Positions 32,835-40,946 of a stretch of DNA of 46,584 bases are shown in pieces. The notes under the pieces are model-generated. The model worked only from the letters and a program-made list of their open reading frames with translations. It was not told the origin of the DNA and ran no database searches. The DNA is from JALZAQ01 sp038253885 (GTDB lineage: Bacteria; Gemmatimonadota; Gemmatimonadetes; Gemmatimonadales; Gemmatimonadaceae), in contig JBBSGP010000027.1 of NCBI GenBank assembly GCA_038253885.1, positions 1-46,584 of the forward strand. The letters are read 5' to 3'. The position numbers and the translations under genes are program-made. The first letter of the stretch is position 1. The number at the start of each line of letters is the position of its first letter.

Positions 32835-34190
32835 ATGGCCGAGAGTAACCGCCCCGACGTGATGGAGAAGCTCGTGTCGCTCTGCAAGCGACGCGGCTTC
32901 ATCTTCCAGTCATCCGAGATCTACGGCGGAACCGGGTCGGTGTGGGACTACGGCCCGCTGGGGGTCGAGCTCAAGAAGAACATCAAGGACCGCTGGTGGA
33001 AGTCGATGGTGCGCGACCGCGATGACGTCGAGGGGCTCGACGCCGCCATTCTCATGCATCCACGCGTCTGGGAGGCGAGCGGGCACGTCAGCGGCTTCGT
33101 CGATCCGCTGGTCGATTGCCGCAATTGTCACAAGCGCTTCCGCGCCGATGACCCCAAGATCAGAGGAACGCCGGGTGCTGCGGCCGCCCAGTGTCCGGCG
33201 TGCGGCATGAAGGGGACATTGAGCGAGCCCCGCCAGTTCAACCTCATGTTCAAGACGTTCATGGGCCCGGTCGAGGAGTCCGCCGCCACCGTGTACCTGC
33301 GTCCGGAGACGGCCCAGGGCATCTACGTGAATTTCGTGAATGTGCAGCAGTCGACACGACAGAAGCTGCCATTCGGCATCGCGCAGATCGGGAAGGCGTT
33401 CCGCAATGAGATCACTCCGGGAAATTTCATCTTCCGGACGCGCGAGTTCGAGCAGATGGAGATGCAATTCTTCGTCGAGCCGGGAACGGACATGGAGTGG
33501 TTCGAGAGGTGGAAGGGTTGGCGCATGGAGTGGCATCGGAGGATCGGACTGGATCCTGCCCGACTGGATTTTCACCAGCATAGCCCTGAAGAGTTGGCGC
33601 ACTACGCCCGGGCGGCGTTCGACGTGCGCTTTGATTTCGGCGGATCCCTCGGATTCCAGGAAATCGAGGGTGTTCACAATCGCGGCGACTTCGATCTATC
33701 GCGGCATCAGGAGTTCTCGGGAAAGAAGCTGGAGTACTTCGATCAGCCCAACAACCGACGATACGTGCCCTACGTGATCGAGACATCGGTGGGTGCGGAC
33801 CGAACGACCCTGGCGGTCCTGGTGAACGCCTACCGCGAAGAGCTGGTCGAGGGAGAATCCGAGGGACGCACGGTGCTCGGTCTTCTTCCCGCGCTCGCTC
33901 CGATCAAGGCCGGCATCTTCCCGCTGGTCAAGAAGGATGGAATGCCCGAGATGGCGCGCCGCATCGCCGCTGACCTGCGCTCGCTCCATCCGGTGTTCTA
34001 CGATGAGTCCGGAGCGATCGGGCGCCGCTATCGCCGTCAGGACGAGGTCGGCACACCCTGGTGCATCACTGTCGATGGCGAATCGGTGACCGATGGAACG
34101 GTGACGATTCGGGATCGCGACACTCTCCGGCAGGACCGGGTACGCGCGGACCAGCTCGCGACCGTGCTCGCGGACCGACTGGGACCGTGA
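32835..34190 (+). CDS. glyS: Glycyl-tRNA synthetase, homodimeric class II type
   Basis: This enzyme charges tRNA-Gly. The 451-residue product is the single-chain alpha2 form, not the alpha2beta2 form of E. coli. It has GGTGSVWDYGPLGVELK near the N-terminus, a zinc-type insert with CRNCH and CPACG, motif 2 FRNEITPGNFIFRTREFE, and an anticodon-binding C-terminal domain. The frame is open from GTG 32727, but ATG 32835 was chosen because the family begins at VMEKLVSLCKRRGF. The 104-nt leader contains a run of ten C residues. The 3' end overlaps the next gene by 4 nt. Confidence 0.95.
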   Translation: MAESNRPDVMEKLVSLCKRRGFIFQSSEIYGGTGSVWDYGPLGVELKKNIKDRWWKSMVRDRDDVEGLDAAILMHPRVWEASGHVSGFVDPLVDCRNCHKRFRADDPKIRGTPGAAAAQCPACGMKGTLSEPRQFNLMFKTFMGPVEESAATVYLRPETAQGIYVNFVNVQQSTRQKLPFGIAQIGKAFRNEITPGNFIFRTREFEQMEMQFFVEPGTDMEWFERWKGWRMEWHRRIGLDPARLDFHQHSPEELAHYARAAFDVRFDFGGSLGFQEIEGVHNRGDFDLSRHQEFSGKKLEYFDQPNNRRYVPYVIETSVGADRTTLAVLVNAYREELVEGESEGRTVLGLLPALAPIKAGIFPLVKKDGMPEMARRIAADLRSLHPVFYDESGAIGRRYRRQDEVGTPWCITVDGESVTDGTVTIRDRDTLRQDRVRADQLATVLADRLGP

Positions 34191-35710
34191 TCGACCCATC
34201 ACTCGACGCTCTTCGCCGGGGTGGCCAGGAGCTGATGCAGGAGTTGGCGAGAGAGCAGTACCTGGCGTATGCCGGCTTCAAGGGCACGGCCGAGCTGCAG
34301 GCGGTCTACGAGCGCCATGCCGGCGTTCTCACGCCGGATTCGCTGGCGCTCGTGCGCGAGACGTGGCGCGACGGCGATGAGGAAAGCGAGGAGTGGCGAG
34401 GAGCGCGGCTCCTGCTCGCGTGGCAGGTGGAGGCGCACGTCCAGCGCCGCCTCGCCCGACTGGAGGAGAGAGAGATCGCCTGGGAGGCGAGCGCGACGGT
34501 GCTTCTTCCCGATGGGCGGCGACTGCCGTACCAGCGTGTCACCATCGAGATCGCGAATTGCGCGGATCGTCAGGAACGGCTGTCGATCGAACGCGCCCGC
34601 GCCGGTGTGGTGGCCGCCGAGCTCGCTCCCATCCGGCAGGAGCGCTTCCAGCGCGAGCGTGACGATGTGGAATCGCTGGACATCGCCGGCGGATATCTGT
34701 CCACCTTCGATACCCTGAGCGGCATCCGTCTCGAGCCGTTGGTGGATGCGTGCCGTGCTTTTCTGAGCGATACGCAGCCGATGTGGGACGACAGCATGCG
34801 GGAGAGCGTGCGCCGTCGCCTCCGGATCGCTCCCGCCGAAGCGCATCGCTCGGACGCGCTGGCGCTGTTCCGCGCGCCCGAGTTCGATCCCTGGTTCCCG
34901 GCTGACGGGATGGAGCCTGCCATCCGGCGGCAGATCGCAGAGATGGGGCTCGACCCGGAAGCCGGCGGTCGCGTGAGATTCGACACCGGTGAGCGTGACG
35001 GGAAACGGTCACGTGCGTTCTGCGCGCCGGTGCGCGTTCCGCAGGAGGTGTACCTCGTGCTGCGGCCGCACGGCGGCCAAGCGGATTGGCGCGCTCTTCT
35101 CCACGAGCTCGGTCACGCGCTCCACTTCGCCAACGTTCAGGAGGACTATCCCTTCGAGTACCGCTGGCTCGGCGACAACTCTGTCACCGAAGCCTACGCG
35201 ATGTTGTTCGATCACCTCCTGCATGCTCCGCGGTGGCTCGCGCGGTTTTCCGAGCTGGGCAAAGCCGACCTCGGCGCGTTTCGACGGTCGGCCGGCTTCG
35301 AGGAGCTCCACTTTCTCCGCCGCTACTGCGCCAAGCTCATCTACGAGCGCGCGCTCTACGGCGGTAAAGTTCCGTGGAGCGCGCTCCCGGAGCTGTACGT
35401 CGACATCCTATCCGATGCGACCGGTTTCCGCTACGACGCCGCCGATGCGTTCGTCGACGTGGACCCGGGCTTCTACGCGGCGCGCTATCTGCGCGCCTGG
35501 CAGCTGCAGGCGGTGCTGCAGGAGGCGTTGACGGAACGCTTCGACGACGACTGGTTTCGGAACCCACGCGCCGGACCGTGGATCGTAAGGGAGATGTTCG
35601 CCGAGGGACAGCGAGAGCTGGCGGATGAGCTGTCTCTCCGTATCGCGCGGCGAGCGCTTGGCTTCGCCCCTCTCGTGCGCGCCACCGAATCGCTGCTCGC
35701 CGCCTCGTGA
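34187..35710 (+). CDS. M3-like zinc metallopeptidase
   Basis: The 507-residue, largely helical protein contains HELGHALHF with zinc ligands His306 and His310 and catalytic Glu307; Glu335 in VTEAYAMLFDHL is a likely third ligand. This layout suits the oligopeptidase M3 group of intracellular or periplasmic peptidases, though overall similarity looks distant and M32 cannot be excluded. No signal peptide is seen. GTG 34187 overlaps glyS (GTGA). The next gene is also a peptidase, suggesting a role in peptide turnover. Confidence 0.83.
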   Translation: MIDPSLDALRRGGQELMQELAREQYLAYAGFKGTAELQAVYERHAGVLTPDSLALVRETWRDGDEESEEWRGARLLLAWQVEAHVQRRLARLEEREIAWEASATVLLPDGRRLPYQRVTIEIANCADRQERLSIERARAGVVAAELAPIRQERFQRERDDVESLDIAGGYLSTFDTLSGIRLEPLVDACRAFLSDTQPMWDDSMRESVRRRLRIAPAEAHRSDALALFRAPEFDPWFPADGMEPAIRRQIAEMGLDPEAGGRVRFDTGERDGKRSRAFCAPVRVPQEVYLVLRPHGGQADWRALLHELGHALHFANVQEDYPFEYRWLGDNSVTEAYAMLFDHLLHAPRWLARFSELGKADLGAFRRSAGFEELHFLRRYCAKLIYERALYGGKVPWSALPELYVDILSDATGFRYDAADAFVDVDPGFYAARYLRAWQLQAVLQEALTERFDDDWFRNPRAGPWIVREMFAEGQRELADELSLRIARRALGFAPLVRATESLLAAS

Positions 35711-37071
35711 CCGAGCGTGCCGGAGAGGGGCCTCTCTGGCCCGCGGTACGTGTCGAGACGCTGGGGCATCTGCAACGGCTCCTGCGACTCGTCACCGTCA
35801 ATCCTCCGGGCAACGAGATCGTGGCGGCGCGCTACCTCGAGGAGGTATTCCACGATGCCGGCATCGAGGTCCGGCTCCTGGAGCCGGCGCCTGGGAGGGC
35901 CGCCGTGCTGGCACGGCTTGGCGGGAACGGCTCCCGGCGTCCGGTGCTCCTGGTTGCTCACATGGACGTCGTGGGCGTGACCCCGGACGAATGGTCGGTG
36001 GACCCGTTCGGCGCTGTCGTCAGGGACGGGTACCTCTACGGCCGTGGAGCGATCGACGACAAGGGAATGCTGGCAGCGAATCTGCAGACGATGCTGCTCA
36101 TCAAGCGCTGGGTGGTCGATGCCGGCGACGTGCTGCAGCGCGATGTGGTGTTTCTCGCGAGCTCCGACGAGGAGACGGGCGGAGAGTGGGGGTTGGGTTG
36201 GCTGATCGCCCATCATCCGGAGCTGTTGGACGCGGAGTTCGCGATCAATGAGGGCGGACGAACACGCATCGTCGGCGGCCGTCCTCTCTACCTGGCCGTC
36301 CAGAGCGCCGAGAAAGTCTCACACGTCGTCCGGATGGTGGCGAGCGGCGCCGGCGGACACGCCGCGGTGCCGTTGGCCGACAATGCGGTGCTCCGACTCG
36401 GACGCGCTCTCGCCGCGATCGGCGGCCACCGCGAGCCTCTCACCCTCGGTCCGACGACGGAAGGCTTCTTCGCTTCGCTGTCGAAAGTGTGGCCGGATTC
36501 GAGAGAGGGAGTCGCGATGTCGGACCTCGTGTCCGGCGACGGGGAGCGGCGGGCACGGGCGGCGCTCATCCTCGCGACCAACCCGGTGTTCGACGCCATC
36601 CTGCGCAATGGCATCTCGCCGGTGATGCTCGAGGCCGGGATCCGGCACAACGTGATTCCGACCGAGGCGTCGGCCACCCTCAATATCCGGACACTGCCCG
36701 GCCAGTCGCTCGATGACGTGATTGCTCGCCTGTGCCGAGCTGTCGACGATCCCCAGCTACGATTCGACGTGGTCGAGCGATCAGCCGCTGATCCCCCGGC
36801 CTCGCCGGTCGACTCTTCGATGTTTTCGGCGATCGCGGAGAGCAGCCGCGACCTCGATCCGGATCTCGTCGTCGTGCCCTATCTCAGCACTGGGGCCACC
36901 GACAGCGCCCGACTGCGAGCCATCGGCATCCAGTCGTACGGGATCCTCCCCTTTCCGATGGAGCAGGCGGACGAGCAGCGCATGCATGGGAACGACGAGC
37001 GGATCCCCATCGAGTCGCTGCATTTCGGCGTGCGCCTCATCTACGGTGCGATACGCCGGATCGCGACGTGA
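35707..37071 (+). CDS. M20-family metallopeptidase
   Basis: The 454-residue product is a di-zinc peptidase of the M20/M25/M40 family. His85 and Asp87 (VAHMDVV), the bridging Asp117 (GRGAIDDKG) and Glu155-Glu156 (SSDEETGG) are all present, as is the dimerisation-domain segment GAGGHAAVPLADNAVLRLGR. The final histidine is in MHGNDERIPIE. It uses a GTG start overlapping the previous gene (GTGA). Substrate (dipeptide, carboxypeptidase or acyl amino acid) is not determined by the sequence. Confidence 0.92.
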   Translation: MTERAGEGPLWPAVRVETLGHLQRLLRLVTVNPPGNEIVAARYLEEVFHDAGIEVRLLEPAPGRAAVLARLGGNGSRRPVLLVAHMDVVGVTPDEWSVDPFGAVVRDGYLYGRGAIDDKGMLAANLQTMLLIKRWVVDAGDVLQRDVVFLASSDEETGGEWGLGWLIAHHPELLDAEFAINEGGRTRIVGGRPLYLAVQSAEKVSHVVRMVASGAGGHAAVPLADNAVLRLGRALAAIGGHREPLTLGPTTEGFFASLSKVWPDSREGVAMSDLVSGDGERRARAALILATNPVFDAILRNGISPVMLEAGIRHNVIPTEASATLNIRTLPGQSLDDVIARLCRAVDDPQLRFDVVERSAADPPASPVDSSMFSAIAESSRDLDPDLVVVPYLSTGATDSARLRAIGIQSYGILPFPMEQADEQRMHGNDERIPIESLHFGVRLIYGAIRRIAT

Positions 37072-37102
37072 CCCCGCCTAGCCAGCCCGCAGGGACCTCT
37101 CG

Positions 37103-37108
37103 TAGATT
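37103..37108 (+). promoter_or_regulatory. Candidate -10 box before the GAF histidine kinase
   Basis: TAGATT lies 6 nt upstream of the GTG start at 37115, the same spacing as the -10 box of trpS. No good -35 box is seen 16-18 nt upstream and no Shine-Dalgarno is present. It may direct a leaderless transcript, but the evidence is weak. Confidence 0.35.
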
Positions 37109-37114
37109 GACATC

Positions 37115-38482
37115 GTGATCGACAGCCAGCCGTCCTTCCACGCGCAGGGCGATCCGGCTATCCGGGAGCTCGTGGCCGTGCGCGAGATCGTGCATGCCTT
37201 CCTCACCGCTGACCGCCCGGAGGAAGTCTTCCAGTTCGCGCTCGAGCGCGTGAGCCCTCTTGTCGGCGCCAGCTTTGCCTCGGTCTATCTGGTCGAAGGC
37301 GAAGACGAGATGCGGCTCGCCGCCGCATACAACTGGCCCGAGCGTTTCAGGCCCTTCCTGGGGCAGATGCGGGTGCGGTTGGGAAGGGGGCCGAGCGGCG
37401 AAGCCGCGAGTGAGCGCCGCCCGGTGCTCGTGCCCGACGTGTTCGCCGACAAATCGCTCGCGGACTGGCAGGAGGTCGCAACCGAGCTCGGCTTTCGCGC
37501 GCTCGTGGCTCTCCCCCTCCAGACTCCGACGCGGGTGCTCGGTGCCGTGACGTTCTACTTCGAGTCGGCTGGAGGCTTCAACGATGAGGAGCACGGACTT
37601 CTCCGCATCGTCGCCGACCAGATGGCGGCGACGGCGGAGAAAGCTTCCCTGATCGACGATCTGCGGCGGACCAATGCAGCGCTCATCGAGTCGAATGCGG
37701 AGCTGGAGCAGCAGTACGTGGCATCCCTCGAAGCCCGCCGGCTGAAGGATGAGTTTCTCGCCAACATCTCCCATGAGCTCCGCACTCCGCTGACGGCCGT
37801 GCTCGGTTACACCTACCTGCTGCATGAAGGAATGTCCGGTCCACTCACCGATGAGCAGAAGGGAACGCTCGGTCAGGTGAGCTCGGCCAGTCAGCGGCTG
37901 CTTTCGCTGATCGAGGACCTTCTCGAGCTGACGACGCTCAAGCGGGGTGAGCTGCGCCTGACGGTGGAGGAGTTCGACCCGCGCGATGCCGTCCGCGATG
38001 CCCTGGCTGCGGTTCGCGGCCCGTCGGCCGAGGTGGCGCTGCGAATCGAGCTTCCGGAGGGCGCGCTGCCGAGCATGCACAGCGATCGGCGCAAGGTGGT
38101 GAAGATCATCACGAATCTTCTGAGCAACGCTTTCAAGTTCACGCCGAAGGGGGAGGTCGCGCTCACGCTTCGGGTGAACGACGGGCGTGTCCGGGTGTCG
38201 GTGACCGATACCGGCATCGGAATCTCACCCGAGGCGCAGAAGGATCTCTTCGAGGAGTTCCGGCAGCTCGACGGCTCGATCACGCGACGCTACGGCGGAT
38301 CCGGGCTCGGTCTGGCGCTCTCTCGTCAGCTTGCCCGACTGCTGGGAGGCGACGTCGACTTCTCTCCATCGGAGCAGGCTGGGGCTCTCTTCTTCGTGGA
38401 CCTTCCCCTGTTGTATGCCCCACCCAAGAGCGCATCGGTCTCGCGACCTGTACCCTCCAGCGGATTGACACTCAGCGCATGA
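37115..38482 (+). CDS. GAF-domain sensor histidine kinase
   Basis: The 455-residue soluble kinase has an N-terminal GAF domain (about residues 20-180, including GFRALVALPLQTPTRVLGAV), a coiled coil, a HisKA domain with phospho-acceptor His220 in LANISHELRTPLTAVL, and a HATPase_c domain with NLLSNAFKFTP, DTGIGI and GGSGLGLAL. The signal is unknown. The GTG start lies 44 nt after the preceding gene. Two small genes follow with ATGA overlaps, so the three form a unit. No response regulator is present. Confidence 0.93.
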   Translation: MIDSQPSFHAQGDPAIRELVAVREIVHAFLTADRPEEVFQFALERVSPLVGASFASVYLVEGEDEMRLAAAYNWPERFRPFLGQMRVRLGRGPSGEAASERRPVLVPDVFADKSLADWQEVATELGFRALVALPLQTPTRVLGAVTFYFESAGGFNDEEHGLLRIVADQMAATAEKASLIDDLRRTNAALIESNAELEQQYVASLEARRLKDEFLANISHELRTPLTAVLGYTYLLHEGMSGPLTDEQKGTLGQVSSASQRLLSLIEDLLELTTLKRGELRLTVEEFDPRDAVRDALAAVRGPSAEVALRIELPEGALPSMHSDRRKVVKIITNLLSNAFKFTPKGEVALTLRVNDGRVRVSVTDTGIGISPEAQKDLFEEFRQLDGSITRRYGGSGLGLALSRQLARLLGGDVDFSPSEQAGALFFVDLPLLYAPPKSASVSRPVPSSGLTLSA

Positions 38483-38760
38483 TGCTCGAGATGAGAAGCG
38501 CCGGCACACCAGCCGAGGTGCTCGCGGCCGCCAAGCGGTTCTTCGCTGGCCGCAACCCGATCTACGCCGCATTCCTCGAGAAGGAGGGGCCGAACTACCT
38601 CGCACTTCGCGGACAGGGCGGGGAAGAGATCGTGATCGCTGCCGAAGCGATAGAGGGCGGGAGCGCGGTGCGCGGATCCACCTACCTCTTCGACCAGCAG
38701 CTGCATCGATTCTTCTCCACGCTCGACTCGCTTCCGCAGGCGCAGGGAACGGGCCCATGA
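38479..38760 (+). CDS. Hypothetical small protein in the GAF kinase unit
   Basis: The 93-residue product is not recognised. It is a soluble mixed alpha/beta protein with FFAGRNPIYAAFLEKEGPNY and a beta-rich centre (LALRGQGGEEIVIAAEA), and the C-terminus is helical with FSTLDSLP. It starts with ATGATG overlapping the kinase stop and its own stop overlaps the next start, so translation is coupled on both sides. This tight coupling supports it as a real gene and suggests a shared process with the kinase. Confidence 0.75.
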   Translation: MMLEMRSAGTPAEVLAAAKRFFAGRNPIYAAFLEKEGPNYLALRGQGGEEIVIAAEAIEGGSAVRGSTYLFDQQLHRFFSTLDSLPQAQGTGP

Positions 38761-39086
38761 CGACGCCCACACCGTTCGTGTCGTCGGTGCGGAGCCGACC
38801 CGGCACCATCCGCGTCGGAGACCCGGGGCCCGAGCCGGTCAGTCTGCGCGTCGAGGTGCCAGAGCTGTGGGACGTCGTTCGACTGATGAGCTCGCTACAG
38901 CAGCCGGTCCGGGCGGTCAAGGCGGCGGCGCTGTCGGCCCTCAGCCCCGGCGCCGATATCGAGCGATACGTGATCAAGCTTCGGGGGTTTGAGGTGCTGG
39001 ATGAAAGCCGCTCCCTCTCGGATGTGGGCGCGATCGACGGATCGATCTTTCTGCTCACCTACCGCCGGCGCCGGCCGGTGAAGTAG
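38757..39086 (+). CDS. Small protein with a possible ubiquitin-like (beta-grasp) fold
   Basis: The 109-residue product is not firmly recognised. After a ~25-residue leader it shows SLRVEVPELWDVVRLMSSLQ, then VKAAALSAL, YVIKLRGFEVLDESRSLSDV and GSIFLLTYRRRRPV. The order strand, helix, 'K.RGFEVLDE.SLSDVG' and final strand is reminiscent of ubiquitin-like/YukD proteins, in which 'G..L.DE.TL...' precedes the last strand. It lacks a C-terminal Gly-Gly, so conjugation is not suggested. It overlaps the previous gene (ATGA). Confidence 0.7.
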   Translation: MTTPTPFVSSVRSRPGTIRVGDPGPEPVSLRVEVPELWDVVRLMSSLQQPVRAVKAAALSALSPGADIERYVIKLRGFEVLDESRSLSDVGAIDGSIFLLTYRRRRPVK

Positions 39087-39119
39087 CGAGCGACGCCCGC
39101 GCCGGCGGCCGCCGACAGG

Positions 39120-40052
39120 ATGTCCGTTGCATTCATCTCCCATTCCGACTGTGGGCGTCACGACACCGGGTGGGGTCACCCCGAGCATGTCGGCCGCCTC
39201 CGCTCCATCACGCGAGCGCTGCGCGAGCATCCCGAGCTCTATCACGCGGTCGAGCATCTGGAAGGCCGACACGCCACGGAAGACGAGATCGCGCTGGCGC
39301 ACGACCCCCGGTATATCGCGTCTCTGCGCCGCCTCGCGGACGCGGGGGGCGGTCGCCTCGATGCCGACACTGTCGCCAGTGCGGGTTCGTGGGATGCCGC
39401 CTGCGCGGGCGCCGGCTGCGTGCTGGACGGCGTGGACAGGGCGTTCGATGGACGAGCTCTCAGAAGCTTCTGTGCGGTTCGACCGCCGGGTCACCACGCA
39501 CTCGCGGACCGCGCCATGGGCTTCTGCCTGTTCGGAAACGTCGCCATCGCGGCACACTACGCACGCCAGCATTGCGGAGCCGGGCGCGTGTTGATCGTGG
39601 ATTGGGATGTCCACCATGGCAATGGAACCCAAGAGATGGTGCAAGCCGAAGGCGACATCCGATATGTCTCGATGCATCAGTGGCCCTGGTATCCGGGAAC
39701 CGGCGCCGCCGGAGAACGGGGTTGCGGGAATATCTGGAATCTCCCCATGCCTGCCGGACTTGCGCCGGAGCAATACGTGGACGCGCTGCAGCGCGGCGTG
39801 GAGTCCGCGACCGACGGATGGACCCCCGATCTGCTCCTTCTCTCTTCCGGGTTCGACTGCCTTCGCGGCGACCCACTGGGAGGGTTCACCCTCGAGCTGG
39901 AGCACGTCGATCTACTCACCCGGTGGCTGGCGGACCGAGCCGGTCAGTGGTGCGGCGGCCGGCTGGTGAGCGCACTCGAAGGCGGGTACGCCGTTCCGCG
40001 CCTCGGCGAAGCCTGTGTCGTCCACCTGGGCGCGCTCGCGTCCCAGCCATGA
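39120..40052 (+). CDS. Histone deacetylase family (class II-like/AcuC) amidohydrolase
   Basis: Bacterial members remove acetyl groups from proteins or polyamines. The 310-residue product has the GHPEHVGR-like N-terminal GHPEHVGRLRSITRAL, the charge-relay histidines in RPPGHHALAD, the zinc ligands in VDWDVHHGNGTQEM and SSGFDCLRGDPLGG, and the C-terminal LEGGY. All catalytic residues appear intact and the length is normal. It lies 33 nt after the small-protein genes. Substrate is unknown. Confidence 0.93.
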   Translation: MSVAFISHSDCGRHDTGWGHPEHVGRLRSITRALREHPELYHAVEHLEGRHATEDEIALAHDPRYIASLRRLADAGGGRLDADTVASAGSWDAACAGAGCVLDGVDRAFDGRALRSFCAVRPPGHHALADRAMGFCLFGNVAIAAHYARQHCGAGRVLIVDWDVHHGNGTQEMVQAEGDIRYVSMHQWPWYPGTGAAGERGCGNIWNLPMPAGLAPEQYVDALQRGVESATDGWTPDLLLLSSGFDCLRGDPLGGFTLELEHVDLLTRWLADRAGQWCGGRLVSALEGGYAVPRLGEACVVHLGALASQP

Positions 40053-40271
40053 GGTCGACCGGCGCCGCGCGGGCCGCGTTCCTGTCGCGATCTCAACGGG
40101 TGCCGCCCGCGCAGCGGGGAGTGGGCTCGGTTGCTGGGGAAGACCGCCGAGCGTCTTACCGTTGCCTCCTCCACCCGCGACCGAGCAGGATGTAGCCGTG
40201 ATCCAGCAGAGAGATCATCCCGCCCTGACCCTCGCGGGCCTTGTCCGTGGGTCCCCGCGCGGGGTACAGCC
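40053..40271 (+). other. Intergenic region before the orphan gvpF/L gene
   Basis: This 219-bp stretch holds no convincing gene. A perfect palindrome CCCCGCGCGGGG lies at 40253-40264, about 8 nt before the GTG start of the next gene, and could form a hairpin in its leader. No good promoter boxes were found by eye. A 48-codon frame overlapping the previous stop (40049-40195) lacks features of a real protein. Confidence 0.5.
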
Positions 40272-40946
40272 GTGACGGGCGTTCGGCTCTTCGGCGTGAT
40301 GCTGCTTGGCAAGACCAACGGCGGAACGGCGCCGGAGCATCCATACCGGCGTACCCAAGCGACGCCTGTGATCGCGCTCCGCTCGGCCGACACGACCCTG
40401 GTGCGCTATCGCGAGCTCGGCGCCATCGTGCGACCTTGCCAGTTCGTGAGCGTCGAATCCACGGCGGCGGAGCTGCAGGAGTATCAGCAGGTGATCGCGA
40501 CGTCGTTCGAGAGAGCGCCGGTCTTGCCCGCTCCCTTCGGCGCCGTATTCCGATCCACCGATCTGCTTCAGGGGTGGCTCGAGATGAACTACATCGCGCT
40601 CGCCGAGGGAATGCATTTCGTCGACGGGCGCTGCGAGACCCGGGTAATTGCCCGGATGGATCGGGACACCGGGCCGCGCCGCGGGACGGATGCCGGAGGT
40701 GACAGCTCGTCCGCCGCGAGCGAGTGTTTCCGGCTGCTCAAGAAGGACGCGGTGGCTGCGGTCCCGTTGCGCCACGACGAGGGCGCACAGATGGCGATGA
40801 GCGCCGCGTTTCTCATCCAGCGTTCGGCGTGGGATGACTTCGCCGAGCTCGTGAGCGACTGCGCGCGTCGCTACCCGCAGCTGGTGTTCGAGCAGACCGG
40901 TCCGTGGCCGCCGTACGATTTCGTCCGAATGGATTTCGGAGCGTAG
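40272..40946 (+). CDS. Orphan GvpF/GvpL-like protein, copy 4
   Basis: The 224-residue product lies about 10 kb from the gas vesicle operon, yet its family identity is clear. The middle part LPAPFGAVFRSTDLLQGWLE and NYIALAEGMHFVDGRCETRV matches the GvpF/L domain, and it ends with GPWPPYDF (210-217). The N-terminus (TGVRLFGVMLLGK) fits the usual 'YLYGV' strand loosely. GTG 40272 is the most likely start. The next gene begins directly after its stop and encodes a Ser/Thr kinase. It may be a specialised assembly factor or have left vesicle biology altogether. Confidence 0.85.
   Translation: MTGVRLFGVMLLGKTNGGTAPEHPYRRTQATPVIALRSADTTLVRYRELGAIVRPCQFVSVESTAAELQEYQQVIATSFERAPVLPAPFGAVFRSTDLLQGWLEMNYIALAEGMHFVDGRCETRVIARMDRDTGPRRGTDAGGDSSSAASECFRLLKKDAVAAVPLRHDEGAQMAMSAAFLIQRSAWDDFAELVSDCARRYPQLVFEQTGPWPPYDFVRMDFGA

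Noticed and set aside
40049..40195. A 48-codon frame overlapping the stop of the deacetylase gene (ATGA)
   Set aside because: The overlap is suggestive, but the peptide is Arg/Ala/Ser-rich without features and ends long before the next gene.
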